Of a stretch of 64,000 nt of DNA, positions 36,570-50,592 are shown piece by piece. Where the stretch lies: the NCBI RefSeq assembly GCF_000346465.2, contig NC_034013.1, positions 13,522,486 to 13,586,485 of the forward strand, written 5' to 3'. This DNA comes from Prunus persica (lineage: Eukaryota > Streptophyta > Magnoliopsida > Rosales > Rosaceae). Position 1 is the first letter of the stretch, and the number at the start of each line of letters is the position of its first letter. The notes under the pieces were generated by a model, which was given only the letters and a program-made list of their open reading frames with translations, did no database searches and was not told the origin of the DNA. The position numbers and the translations under genes were made by a program.

Positions 36570-39500
36570 TTTCAGTATGGGCAGCAGTTTCAATCTGTGC
36601 CCCCCCACATCGATTTCTCTTCAAGCCTTTTGCTTTCCCCGCTGATGGGTTCTTTTAGGTTTTTTTTTTTATAATCACTGTTTGGCTTTAGTGTGCTGTA
36701 TTCATCAGGCTGTAACAATGTTTTGCAAGTGCACTTCATGACAGTGCATAGCTTGGGAGGACTTATCTTCTAAGGGAATGACATATTCACATACAATTTC
36801 AGTAATTTATCTGATTTACTAGGAATGTTTTTGAGCAAGAAATACACAACTATAGGGCCGGGTAACATATTTCTGTGTATATTAATGAGAAGGCTGAATT
36901 GTCATAAAGGCAATAAGGTTCATTCGTGTTACCAACTAGACTATAAATTTAAAAGCCATTCCGTCTTAATACTCTACAAAAATTTAGATTTCAAGTTTAA
37001 TCAACAACCGTAATATGTTATGTTATTAGATTATCAATTAGAACTTATATGAAACCATTTTTATCACACATAGAATCAAATTAATGGGGATTCTTTTTTT
37101 GTGTGTGTGTGTTTGGAAAGTCAACGGACGAACCCAAGCCAAACCCTAATTTGGTTCATCAATTTATTGGGCTTTATGGTTTATCCTTCTTAAAATGCTT
37201 TTCTCTTTCAAGTTCAGGGCTTATTAGAAAGCCATAATGGCCCAATATGGTAAAATTAGCAAAGAGATGGGCCCACCTAAATAATCCCCTTGTGGGTCCT
37301 GCTATTCTATCTAGATATCTAACCTCGCAATTATGGGGTCCAGCTAGGCTGCTAGGTATACATGGTGGTACATATTTCCAATCGTTTTCAATTTCTTTGC
37401 TCAGACAAAATCATTTCTTTGATGAAACGCAGACCAACCACGCAAACCCCAAACTTGGAAAGAAGAAGAAGAAAGGTGGAAAATGAGATGGCAAAAAAAA
37501 AAAGAAAGATGAAGCAAGCAGCACTTCATCTTCATGAATCATGAATCATGAATCATGTCCAGTCCAGTCTAGAAGAAGAACCATTATTTTGTTTCTGTCT
37601 CTCTCTCTCCAACTTTTCACACCAAACAAAACCCTTTACGCAAGGCAACCCTTCTCTCCTCAACCCACCTCCACCCGATTTCTTTGATTCGTCAACAAAA
37701 AACTAGAGACCTTTTGTTGACAAGAATATCCAGTCAAAGCCTGCAATCAATGAGGGCCAAGAAAAAAAAGTTTTCTCTCATCTTCTTGCAGCTAAGCTAA
37801 GCATGAAGATCCCATCTTCTTCATCGATCACATTAAACAATTCATCTTAATATCATATTCCAGACAGTTTTGGGGTTGGGAGCTTTTTAACATTTTTTTT
37901 AATCATATGGTATTAATCTGACACTTACCAAAATGAATTATATGTGGGAAGAGTTATTATATAGTACTTTGCCCATTTTATGAATCTCACTTTTTTCCAT
38001 AACAACCCATTTGTAGAGGCAGGTAGCGCAGTTAATTATACTTTAATAAGTGGTCTACCTCTCTTGCATTATATTTTATAACGTCTTAAGGCACTACTAA
38101 TTAATTCATATATATGTGTCTTTTAAATTGAAGAAAGCGAGAATCAAACTTTCTAATTGCGCAAGAAGACAAACACTCTTTAGAGTGACATGATGTAATC
38201 TAGGTGTTACAAGAATGACTTTGACTTGTAGACCAGTAATCTCATGTTCGAATTTCTCGATGAAAATTTAGTAGTGTGTGAAAAATTTCCCCTTCTCTAT
38301 TATAGTTTGTTTAGACTATCGATTGTATTAAAAAATATATATATTTTTAAAATTTGTTTAATCAAACAATAGTATAAACTAGTAATAATAATAATTAACA
38401 ATGGTCACACTGAGACAGTAGCTAAAGTAGTTACTACATTCTCGTGAAAGAACATCAAATCTAGCGTTGGGTGTGTAATCTTTTTTCTACTTTATGTGAA
38501 GGTACATGCTACAACTAGCTATGACATCCTTATGAAATATTAAAAAAGCACTAGCGATGACATTGATGGTGACAAGAATCCTATGAATACTGACACAATA
38601 TTCTTGATCAGTGATGATGGAGATAATGTTTACCCCTTCCAAATCATCTTGTCTCTAATCAGACGTTTTCCCTATGAAATGCAATGTATAATTAGAGAGA
38701 TTAATAGAAGCACAAATAAATAAAATATTTGGGTGTTGCAATTGGCTAAACAAATATTAATCATGACCAATCTCATCCCAATAATATTTCGATCCAAAAC
38801 CTATGCTCTTTTGCATCTCTGTCCAAGTTCCAATAAACAATATGTGGCTTTCATTCATGCCACGTTTTTCTTTTAAACTTTTAACTTTGCAAAGTGTTAC
38901 AATCTTTTCCATCTCCATATTTGCTGAGATTGTGATTTCTTTGAGTCCTCCGTGTGTCATAATTCATGCATGTGGTACATAGTGACGGAGGATTGTTAGG
39001 GTTAATTATGTGTGAGTACGAGATGCTTACTCAGCATTGTTGACCAGTCTGTGTCTATACGTCATTGACGTTAGTGTTTTTGAAAAAGATATTATCTCAA
39101 TACTTCTAATTCATCTCTTTTTATCTTTAACAATTAAGAAATGTAGATCAGTATTTTGTTTAGTTGAAGTTTTATTGATTTTATTGGATGATATTTCAAG
39201 TATGATTTTCATAAGTTCGAGTTCAATGTTTATTTTATATGTTATCAACGAAAGCAAAATGAACTTTTATCTCTCGTGAATCGTGATGGAGTATCGAACT
39301 TGAACATATGGGGGACAAAAATGTAGCATCTTGGTTGCCACAACATTAGAGAAGGCAATGTAGCATTGAGTAATACTAACACAATTCTAATTAAATAGGT
39401 AATTTGCAAGGTTAAATAAAAGATTAAAAAGTTAGGAACGCGAGAGAGTGATACATGGAGGCAGAAAAGTTAGTGAAAGAAAAAGACAAAAGTGGAGGAG

Positions 39501-42500
39501 TAGAGAATAATAATAAAATATATAAAAGCAAAGAAAAATGAAAAGAAACAGTTGGGTGTCACGTGGGTTGGGCAATAAACAACATTGGGCCCATCACGTG
39601 GGCCCCTATACCAACCCATCAAGTTCCAAGTTCCCAATCCATCCATACAAATGAGACAAAGCGCCTTCGGTCACGCGCTCCGACAACGTGTGGCTTTGAG
39701 TTGGACGTAACAAAGAATGGAATATTCCGATCACGTCACGCTGACGTAGTACAGTCTCCAGTTGCCCATAGCTCCTCCAAATGCCCAAACCGTGCAATTG
39801 TATATGAATTGTTTTTGGTTTCATAAGATAATCTTAAGAAGAAATCTAGAATTGTTGATTAAACACATACTTCTACGCATCATAAGTTATCGTTGATCAA
39901 TACTAAAAAAATTATAAATAAAATGATATTACCTATTTGAGTTTCGTATCGCTTTTGATAATTGAGTCGAGAACAATATATTCTTGTCTCGATTTTATGT
40001 GTTTACAATTCAAGAACTATCTCACTTAACATTCCTTGATCGATTTGAATCGGTTATTCTGAGATTATAACCTGAAGATAAAACAATGACGGTGTAGTTC
40101 GAAATTGAATAATGTAGTAATAGTATGAACTCTGTTCGTGACATAGCAGGCTATTTAATCCCTATCCACTTCCTTTAAAGAATTTCTTGTCAGAGACTAG
40201 TGTTGTTGAACTTTCTTTCAATCAAAATCCAATTCATGATTGAAGAGAAAATAATAAAAAAAAAGACTCAAAATTCATGATTGATGCGGAGAAAGTTTGA
40301 TGTTGCTTGAGTTGAAAGGCATCGTCGCACCAAAGATATATATCAAACAAAAGAAGGGCTCTGTGCATGCATACGTACATAATCTGTATGTACATACGGC
40401 GCTGCGTGAGAGTAGGACACAACACTAACAGTAGAAGTAGCAGAAGTTATATAAACTCCAAAGACTACGTACCCCCAAGATGATGACTGTAGATAAAAAG
40501 ATAAGAAGAAGAAACTGAATTTGCAGCGTTTTGTGAATCTCATATATATCATGTTGTTGAATTAATATGCATATCTTTCATCATCGTCATCGTCGTCGTC
40601 ATCATCATCTAGTAAGATGATAGAAAACCAGTGACTCAGAAACTAAAATATAAGTACATCAAAATTCGAGCTTCTCAGAGGAGCCCAGTATCCACCATCC
40701 CCACAGACGTCTCTGACAAAAAAATTTGGCCAAAAAAATCTTTTTATTTATCCTGTCTCTCTTTCTCTGAGATCTCTGGTTAAAAAGAAAAGAAAATTTA
40801 GCAGTGAATAAAGTGAAAAACAATTATGGCACTGGATTTTCAATGGCCCACTCATAGTATTGGCGGGCTGGTAGGTGGGTCGTCAGTATATACATATACT
40901 ACTAGTAATGCAGGTGAATATCGTGGGTTCTTACCACAAATTCAAAAAATTACTGTTTTTACAGTAAGAAACTAATACCCTTTTCATCATTTCACCCACC
41001 TCTGTTCACTTCTCATTGATTTGGACAAGAAAAATATATTATGTTTTTTCATTTTAATTATTTATTAAAAGGTGGTTGGTTTTTTCTAAATTTGAAAGAA
41101 CAAAACTAAAGGGTGAGTAGTGAGAATTTAGGTGTCAACTGGTGTGAGAATCTGCCTATATGCTAGATTGGTGCCTACATTGCAATTCTTTTTTGTGCAC
41201 CAGAAGGCCTTTTTTGTGAAAGCAAGTGTGGTTAGGTTGGTACATCTGGATATATACTAATGTGCTGGAAATTGTTTTACAAAAAATTCTGTATAAAAAA
41301 GCATGCATGAGAAGCTAAGATTGAAAGTTTTGTTTGGCAACTCAAGGGAAAGGGAAAGAAAAGACAGAGAAAGGGACTACCAAGGTGCTTCCCATGTTGA
41401 CATTATGAAATACTTGGGAGGGAAAGGGAAAAGGGGACCTTATCTTTCTGAGGGAGTGGCAATTACACAACTTTGTATCAGAACTTCTCGTGAGAAATCA
41501 ACACATGCTTTCCCCATTATGAGCAAATGAAAGTGAAGCGTGGGACAAGGACATATTCTTACTCTAAACCAGCACAACCACTCTCCTTCCCATTGAAGTT
41601 TCACTTTCAAATTGCATGTTTAATTCAACTTATAATTTTTAGAAGTTGTAATTAACTGTTATAAATTATCAGATTGTGATCGTCCAAATCCTTGATCCAG
41701 TGAAATTTTACGAAGTTTGATTTCATGGTTCTACAACTAAAGATAAGCAGATGACATAACATGCTAAACATATGATTAGAAAACGATAGCGGCATTTTAT
41801 ATTTTAATAAGTATTATGCTTTTATGGACTCAAATTCAATTAGGACCAAGAGGAACTTCACTTGGGATTCTTGAACCCCTACCTAAGAAACAAAAACAAA
41901 GAGCCCTAGCTGGAATGATGAAATTCGCATGTGAGGTGTGGAATCTGATGGGCAGAAGAATATATATCAACCAGTCGGTCACACACACACTTTTTTGAAA
42001 AGGTCGAGCTACAGACCGTCCTATAATCTAAATATGAAGCCATGATTAAGCTGTATTAGCAAATGTTGGTACAGCTCTCGACATGCTACTTTCAACCTAC
42101 GCTAATACCAAAAGCCATTCCATGTGCTAATATCCTTTACAATATACATATATATATATATATATAATTGACTAGTATGATTGATTGTGGTGCCATGAAT
42201 GAATCCCTATTTGTATTATTTGGTCTCTAATGTCCCCCACTCATGTCCTCATCCCACTTTTCCTGTCAAACTTGGTAACTATGTGTACCGTCTCAACTAT
42301 TCGCCCTAGTTTACTATCATTTTCGTACGAATGAAACGTTGCATATGTGTTAAAAGAACTATTATATTATTAAATGATTAATTGAGATGGTACAAATAGC
42401 CCTTGTGATTAAAAATCAAAGAATATAGACTTGAGCAGTGAAATCCAGAAGAACTGTCTCATTTCTCAGACTATATTCCAAAACTATATTGCTTGCAAGG

Positions 42501-43946
42501 ATATGTGACGGAAAAAAGGTACCCAGAAACCGCTCATTGGAACACGGTTTCTTTCCCAACTATGAATTTAATTTAGGATTTGAGATTTTTAAAGAAAACG
42601 TGGTCTTCCAAAAGTGGCATTTTCAAGATTTAGGTGAGAAATAATTATCATATAGTTTTGATTGAGGAAACCTAGATATGATCAAGAAAGGTAAAAGGGG
42701 GGGTAAAAATTAAATTCTTAGAAAAATGGAACAGAAAGGTAGATGCAGAGATGAAAAATAAAAAAAGAATCAGTTTTGGAAACAGGGCAGTCATGAGTAA
42801 AAACCAACTACGGCTTCAATTTGTCACAGAGGCTGGCCATAATAAACTAAGCACAGAAAAACACAAATCAAATCACCCCCAAATGGAATTTATATAAAGA
42901 TTAGGTTGAGATTGGATCCATTTTGTCATTTTGGATGGCAGTTTATGGTAAAGCAATCTTGCATACCAAAGCTATACAAATCTTGGATCCACTTCCGTAA
43001 TCTGACTATAGTTATATAAATATATATATATATACATATATATGTATGTATGGACCACCATATGATTAGAAACCAGCAATGTCCTTAAGCATCATACTCT
43101 CTATTAAAAATTGGAAATGGCATTGTCAACTAATGACTGTTTGCCCCAACCGAAAGATGGTCCACAGAGATCAACATAAGACAACTATTGGCATTCTTTT
43201 TCATTTTATTTATTATTGAGAATCAATGGTCAATAGCCGAATTGCACATCTCACAGCCACTGTAAGTGCTAAAATATGGGAAACCTAAGGGTCTATGTTT
43301 CATTCATTTCAATCACTTTTCAACCCTCTTACCAGGCCTACAAGATGGAACAACCACCCAATCCACTTTTTTTCTTTTTCTTTTGGGGATAAAAAGGCGA
43401 TCGAATTTTATTAAATCAATAGAAACAACAATACAAAAGACACAAACTGTAAAAATTGTCATCCCAATAACAAGGCATACATAAGTAAAACTTTCCCAGT
43501 GACATGAACCAGCTGAAAAAACTGAAACGATTTGGAGGCGATCACTCTCAAACTTCCCAATCCACTTGTTTTAAAACAGTTAATGACAAGACTTTTACCC
43601 CAAGAAACTCCAAAATCTGGCCGGGCCAGATAAAAGATTTGGTTAAAAGCACAATGATTTGTATTTACATGTCATTATATACTATGATATAGTTATTATT
43701 ATTGTTTTATATTATATATTTTATATAACACAAGTTACCAACTAAAAAGGTAAATACATGCAGCAGCAGCAGCAGCCTAACAAAATTCCACAGCTCATCT
43801 CTGTAGATAGATGAAAGTTCAGAGCAAGAAAGAAACTACACAGTAACACAAAGGGCACATGCAGATGCAGTAGTAGGCCAAGAACATATTGTAATTGAAC
43901 ATTTTTCAACCCATGTCCCCATTCTACCCTTGGCATTGCTATTTTT
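36570..43946. other. Long gene-free stretch between FATB-like and HIPP
   Basis: About 7.4 kb, AT-rich, with short low-complexity tracts: GAATCAT repeats near 37537-37556, TCATCG trinucleotides near 40580-40608, TA runs at 42148-42166 and 43019-43050. Two CACGTGGG motifs lie at about 39558 and 39596, and a CACGTCACG at about 39735. A tRNA-like B box (GTTCGAATTTC) is at 38246. The open frames here are short and lack domains. Non-coding RNA genes cannot be excluded. Confidence 0.5.
42148..42166. repeat. AT dinucleotide microsatellite
   Basis: About nine consecutive AT units in intergenic DNA. Confidence 0.9.
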
Positions 43947-45661
43947 TTACATAACAGAGCAGGCATTTGGGTTCTCATCACTGAAGATCTGAGGTGGGTA
44001 GGCATACAACTCCATGGCATACCTTGGTGGGTAATAATAATATTCATTTTTCTTCATGAGCTCCACCACCTTGGTCTCTTCTGTGGCAGCTCCTCCTTCT
44101 GCAGCAGCAGCAGCATCAGGAGCAGCAGCAGCAGCAGGTGGAGCTTCATCACCTTTCTTCTCTTCTGGTTTTGCCTCTTCATCTTTACCTTTCTTATCTT
44201 TGTCACCTTCTTCACCACCTTTTTTCTCCTCCTCTTTGGCTTCTTCTTTGTCTTTCTTTTCTGGTTCTTGTTTCACAATGGAAGCATGCTTCCCAGTCCT
44301 TTTGTGCACATACTCTACTAGCTGGGGTGGATCAAACACACCCTTTACTGTCACTTCTGAGCTCTTTAGATCTGGTTCAGCAGATTCCACTCCTAAAAGA
44401 ATTTACACAAAAAAGAAAAAGCACAGAATGATGAGATTTTTGAAGGACAAAGAGAGAGATGTTTGAAGATTTTCAACATAAATTATATTTGGGTTTGGTG
44501 GGATTTGGTCTTGAATTAATGGAATTGAATTGACTTTAATTGGCCCTGGTTTATTGAAATCTAAAAAGGAATTTATTATTTAATTTAAGAAAAAGAATGT
44601 ATTGACATTGAAACGTTGGTCATGCTCATTGGTGAGAGAATAAACTCTTTTATTAAGAGATTCACAAAAAGAAAGTGATTTTTTTTTTCTCTCTTTTTTG
44701 GGGAGGTTACAGATGCATTGCACAACTAATAAAAGTGCCGTTGATTGCCAACGCATTCATACTTCAATTTTGTCTTTTTGTTTTTGTTTTTAACTATTTT
44801 TAATGGAAGGTAATAGAATTGCATGAACCAAGAGGAAGAAATGGGATCAAGTCAAAGAAAAGACCAACTTTTTTTTGTTTTTTTTCTCTCTGGAGTTTCT
44901 GGAGAACAAAGGAAAACAAGGTTGAGCTTACCTTTCATTCTCAGAATGCGTTTCTTGATTTCTTGTGCACAAGCATCACAATGCATGTGAACCTTCAGCA
45001 CCACTGTGATAACCACAGGCTGCAAAATACCAAAACAATTGAACCCAACAAATTAATAAGAGCCAAATCAGCCAAGAAATTAGAAATTTAAAAGAAAAAA
45101 AAAATACTGAAAATGAAAAGGCTTGAGTGAACTGAGTACCTCTTCTTTCTTTTCCTCTGGCTTGGGTTGCTCTTTCTCTTCAGGCTTCTTCTCCTCAGCT
45201 GGTGGCTTTGGGATTGGAGAGAGAAGCTCAACCTGTCCACGACTCTTCCTCTGAACTCTCTCAAGAACCTTAATTGGATCAGCCTTCTCACCCTTCACAA
45301 CCACCGTGTGAGTCTTGCAATCTGTGCTCACATCTTCCACCCCTGAAATTAAAAACAAACACACATTAATCTATCAACCCAATAACACTTAACATTAATA
45401 CAAACAGAAAACAAACCAAATCTGAAAGGCCGAACCTTGAAAGCCTTTGAGACGCCTCTTGACCTTGCGAGCACAGCCTTCACAATGCATATAAACTTTG
45501 AGCACAATTTCTTGAGGTGGCGGTGGCAGTGGAGGAGCAGCATCAGCCTTCTTCTCTTCCTTCTTTTCCTCAGCTTCAGGCTTTTTCTCTTCTTCTTTCT
45601 TCTCTTCTTTCTTCTCCTCTGCCTCTGGCTTCTTCACCTCCTCTGGCTTTTTCTCCTCCAT
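43947..45661 (-). CDS. HIPP-like: Heavy-metal-associated isoprenylated plant protein (HIPP), two HMA domains
   Basis: Metallochaperone-like protein; HIPPs bind heavy metals through HMA domains and attach to membranes by farnesylation. Minus-strand exons: 45436-45661, 45140-45342, 44932-45019, 43947-44392, giving 320 aa. The first 40 residues are Glu/Lys-rich, followed by a Pro-rich hinge. HMA1 has MHCEGC (Cys60, Cys63) and VKGEKADPIKVLERVQRKS. A charged linker leads to HMA2 with MHCDAC (Cys157, Cys160) and KGVFDPPQLVEYVHKRTGKH. A long Lys/Glu-rich then Ala-rich tail precedes YYYYPPRYAMELYAYPPQIF and the CaaX box CSVM at the C-terminus. Each HMA domain is split by an intron at the same place (KGFQ/GVED and LRMK/GVES), evidence of an internal duplication. 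A long GA microsatellite lies about 250 bp upstream. It is complete. Confidence 0.93.
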
Positions 45662-45906
45662 TTTTTTCTCCTCCTAAACAAACACCAACCCAGATACACA
45701 AATAAGCCCAAGTAAACAAAAGATGCAAACTTTGAATGAAACAATCATATTTTTAAAAAATACAAAATATAAAACAGTAAAGATTATAAGGTTGTAGGAC
45801 CTCCCCCATTGGTTTAGTTTTGGTTTCTAGTTTTACTCTGATTTAGTTTTAACACACTCTCTTGGTCTTGGGTGGAGCTCAGCTTTCTCTTTATGTGTGC
45901 AAGTGT

Positions 45907-45930
45907 AGAGAGAGAGAGAGAGAGAGAGAG
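45907..45930. repeat. GA dinucleotide microsatellite
   Basis: Twelve AG units about 250 bp upstream of the HIPP start, in its promoter or leader. Confidence 0.95.
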
Positions 45931-48900
45931 AATGGGCTCTCTTTGTGTGTGTATTAAACTTTCGAGTTTCTTGTAATTTTTTTCCTTCCTGCTATTTCAT
46001 ATTAAAACCCTGTCGAGGGCCATCAGATCTGGAGCCAAACCCCCACTCGGTTCTCTATGTCACTCTCTCTCATCTAAACCACACCCCCCTCTGACGTGGC
46101 ATTTTTAAGGGCCACGTGCTATGTAGGACGGGCTTTTCTGGAGATGATTATCATTTCCATGCTCTCTCTGCTTATTTGCTTTGGCTCTTTCGGGGCATTT
46201 CTGGATTTTTCTTGCACTTGTTTCTGCTCCAGCATTGCTCTTGTTGCTCTCACAATCTTTCCTCTCTTGCCTAGTCATTTTGGCACACCCCCTTCATGTG
46301 TTGGACTTGGGAGTTATTAGAATTGTGGGATGAATTTCGTGGAGTGAGTGGGATTAAAAGAATTTTATTATATTTGGCTGCAATTACTTACAAATTACAT
46401 GTATAAGTAAACTCAAATGTTTCGCCAATAAAGATTCGATTACATAAGTAACGTCTGAATTTATTGTTCATTCTAATACTTATCCTGACACAACTTAACC
46501 ACTTATAAAACATGCACAAACTACTTAATAAATGTTACCTAGAAAAATTAAGTAAAATCAAATATAAACAAGTAAATCACTTGTGCATTGTTGTTTCCCT
46601 TATATTAAAATCTCAATTCCTAATCTTTTTTTACCATACTTATTACTTTTTATTTTTCCAATAGCAGATTCAGGAATTTTCTTTTATAGAAGAAAGAAAA
46701 CACTACTACAAAGCCATTAATAATAAAAATCAATAGACTCTTAAATATTATAAAGATAAAAAAACACAATCATATAAACATATTTATGCACAAATTAGAA
46801 TAACATATGCAGAGAAATATAACAGGTTGCCCCTTTCCCCCCCGCACCTTAGTCTTATTTGATGCATTTTTATCAAACAACTTGCACCTTAATTACATAA
46901 AAAATTTCATGAAAAATTGGCACCTTCATAGATAAATAATATAATTGAGTGAGAGAGCAAGTGTCTTTCAGTGGATCTTTAATAGGTCTGCCAGTGAAGG
47001 CTCCTAATTCAAACACTTGGCTCATTCTTCAAAGGCTCTAGTACTAGATTTTGGATATACATGTTAATTGTGAGTCAGACGATTGGTTGTTTCTGACATA
47101 TTTTCTTAATTTTATTTATGTAAATAAATAAATTATTAATTCCTGTAAAGGAAGAATTGCAAAATTACAGCATTGTAATGATTTCACCTTGTTGTCCTCA
47201 TCTAGGATACAAATGGAAATATGATTTGTACAACACTTGAGAGCAGTGATCCACTTGGCAATGCATGGTAGGCTACTAAATTTCTCACCCTCTACCTCTT
47301 AAATTTGCTCTTTATAATTTACCTGTCAATTTCCAGAGTTAGGAAAATAAAAAACGCAAAACTTTGAAAACCCATAAGTGCAGTCTGTACGTATCCATTG
47401 GCCTGTTGAGATATGCAGCGTTTCCATTGCCAACCAAGTTCTAGGCTTTACCATGTGCTTTCAATAGCCTATCACAATTCTAATCATGTCAAGAATCATC
47501 CAAACCATTTATCATTCAAGGGTCAAAGATTGTGTTTGCATGTTTGGGGGAATCGAATTTAAGGAATTCTAAATCCATTTCTTGTAAAATGTTTATGAAA
47601 TTACTGTTTTATGTTGTTAAACTGTGAATTTATATAACACGTTTGAATAAGAGTTTGTATAATTAACAGCATCTCCAACAGTCTCTTAAAAATAAAGTTA
47701 AACTTTTTAAATTATGGTTTGTTGATAAATTAAGTTACTTATAATTAACTTGATGTTACAGTTTTGATGATTGAATTTAAGAAGATTATTCGAGAGAATT
47801 TTGATAATGTAACTCATTTATTTTAGCATTTTAAAGTAGTTGAAGATATCTTGTAGATGCTCTAACATTAAAACCTCCCCCTCATTAATTATCGGAAGCA
47901 AGATTTCAGTTAAAGGCAAGGTCAAGAGGTGTCCTACACATATGATATATTGGCCCACCTATAGAAAACGTGGCACCCTATGAACCCAAGAGCTTGGATC
48001 GAACCAATGCATGCCCGATCATGCAGAACTCGAGGCTTAAAAAGCAAACCTCTCTGCATGAGTATACCACCGACCTAAAAATTCATTATAAAAAGAAAAT
48101 CCAAAACCCTACCATGTTTGTTTTGGTAGGTCGACTTGATTCTTTTTGTTTATGTATGCATGTATAGCTTTTGCTATAGTTTGTTGAGAAATAGTTGAAT
48201 AGGGATTTCGAACTTAATTTCGATGTGACAGATGCAAATGAGAGTGAAAGTTGTAGAAAGATGGAGCCAACTAGCTCCATCTCAAGTTCTAAACGAGGAA
48301 ATTTAAATTGAAAACTGAACAATTTACAACTCATAGATGGTTACGAAATTAACTTGATTTTATATCATCATTATAGAATGCTACAGTGTTACGGCAATAA
48401 AAAGGTATAATATTTGTTGTATATTCAATCGATTTGTCAAAAAAGATTGCTTAATTACTTAATGCTTGCTTTCAAAATTTTGTCAAAAGAAAAAAAAGTA
48501 CAGAAAATAAAATTCAACCTGAAGAAAGGGACTGCATTTCTCGAAACAGATGTTTAATTGTCATCAATAATCTTCTAATTAATAAATATATATAATATGA
48601 CAAGTTAGCTAGCTAAGTATCAAATATGTTGCCTTCAATATGACAAGGAAGGGTCTCAAACCTGACTAAGCAGCATTAAGCCCCTGTGGGAAGGGGAAAA
48701 AGTCGATTGCTAATCCAGAAATTAGTCAGACGAAACACATCACTAAACAATTTTTTTTAGTATAATCAATTTTGGATTGAGAATAATTAGAACGCGAGAG
48801 TCCAAAATTTGGACGAATATATGTTTAAAAACTTATTGGATTAGCGAAAATAGTTTCCAAATTGTGACTTTGTGACTGATAATCAAATAACATAGCTACG

Positions 48901-50571
48901 GGACGATCCAACATTTCAAAGGGTAGGCAATAATGTTGACTTGGAAGCCACAAAATGAGGATGATGATGGGATATGCCGATCGATATGGGAATCATTTGG
49001 TGGTCATCATATTTACAAGATAAGGATTTCGATGTGTAATTTAGTGCAAATGTGACATGACTCTGATTTGATATTGGATGCTTTAGTGCCTGCACAATGT
49101 GAATGCGGCTAGCTAGCTAATTTCTTTTTTAAGCTCTAACATTGGAGGAAAATATGTTTCTAGTAAAAATCTCAATGATTTTGTGGAAAGTCATTTTTGA
49201 ACATATATATATTTTAAGTGGACATTTGGATGTTATTATTATGCGATAATAATGTGCGGACATTTAGATGAGAGAATAAATGTATATATGAGCACATACA
49301 TACACATATTTCTTCATTATAATATTTGTATATAATTCATGCAATCGTGATGAACAAACAGCAAAAAACCCTCCAATTGTATCTAAAGAAGATCAAGTCA
49401 CCTAATTAAACATATATATATATATGGGGTATGACTTGTGTCACAATGGGTGGCCATAATTCCATGCCTTTTTGGATGAGGTACATATCGACAGAGGGCC
49501 CATATTGCACATACATATATCCACCACAAAATCTCCATACCTATACCAGGGCTGGCATGCATCAACGTATATATATTCACAAAAATATGAGCAATCATTT
49601 TTTCGATTCATGTAATAATTTTATTCGAGGGACATCTTTATATGATTTATTTGTCATTGAATTTTAATGATTCAAATCTGTGCTCGTCTCAAAGTTATTA
49701 TTTATAAATCATATCTAAAATAACAATCAAATTGGAAAACATTTAACCATTGATTTGGAGATAACCATCGTAGTGCTCTTTTCCTTTTCAATCACAATTA
49801 AAATGTATACGAAGGGCAGAGAGAGAGAGGGCCTACTCCTCTATCCAATACAGAAAACCACGTTACCATGTTGCCGTTGAAACGGGATTGTTTTCCCATG
49901 TGAGCTTGCCTCAAATAAGCACAGCATACGTCTTCGGCCGAAGGGTCTGCTACTTTCTCGCAAACAAATTCAATTATTTTTCCAATAGTTATTCTTGTTT
50001 GTTCTTCCATCTGAATGCCACGTGGGAATGACATGTCCCAAGCCTTGTTATCTCTTAGACACGTAGAAACAAAAGTAATCAATGTTCACCAAAATAATTC
50101 CACGTCACCAGAAAAACTTTCGGGCATAGGATGATAGCATGCATGCATGTGCTCCTTAGTTCTTGAATCCTGACCCAATATTATTATTACAAATTGACCC
50201 CCAAGAAATGGCACTGACCGACAATTCAACGACTCGTCGTTCTCATGAACAATACAAGTCCAGATCTACAACCCCCAGCTTGAAGTTGTTTTGGTGCCTT
50301 CTTCGATTATCTAAATTTGTAATAATATGCCCTCATATATTTATTAAATTTCCATCGTCATTTGTAAATTACACGTTTATTTGTCACATACGTATTTGTT
50401 AACAGAATACTTCATATTACATTAGCGTACGATTTATTCAAATCATATTAGTTATACTGTATATGTCCCTTGCCAATGCGGGGGTTACGTACCACAGTGG
50501 TTGTGGCCCTCCTTCTCCTGCTTGACATTTAGAATCGAAATCCCAGAATTATCTTTACTCCCAATGTAACC

Positions 50572-50592
50572 TATATATATATATATATATAT
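50572..50592. repeat. TA dinucleotide microsatellite
   Basis: About ten TA units in intergenic DNA. Confidence 0.9.

Noticed and set aside
39563..39826. 87-codon plus-strand open frame in the G-box region
   Set aside because: No start context, no domain, and an unrelated open frame on the opposite strand; likely chance.
36570..43946. Known conserved microRNA precursors
   Set aside because: I looked by eye for mature sequences of common conserved plant miRNAs and saw none; a folding scan would be needed for new ones.
44056..44466. Ser/Ala-rich plus-strand open frame
   Set aside because: Antisense of the HIPP last exon with its Lys/Glu and Ala runs.
46096..46320. Cys/Phe-rich 74-codon open frame, membrane-like
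   Set aside because: Isolated and T-rich, with no family resemblance and no splice partners; probably chance.
49798..50082. 94-codon minus-strand open frame
   Set aside because: No recognised domain and no neighbouring exons or promoter. It could be a fragment of an old gene, but I cannot support it.
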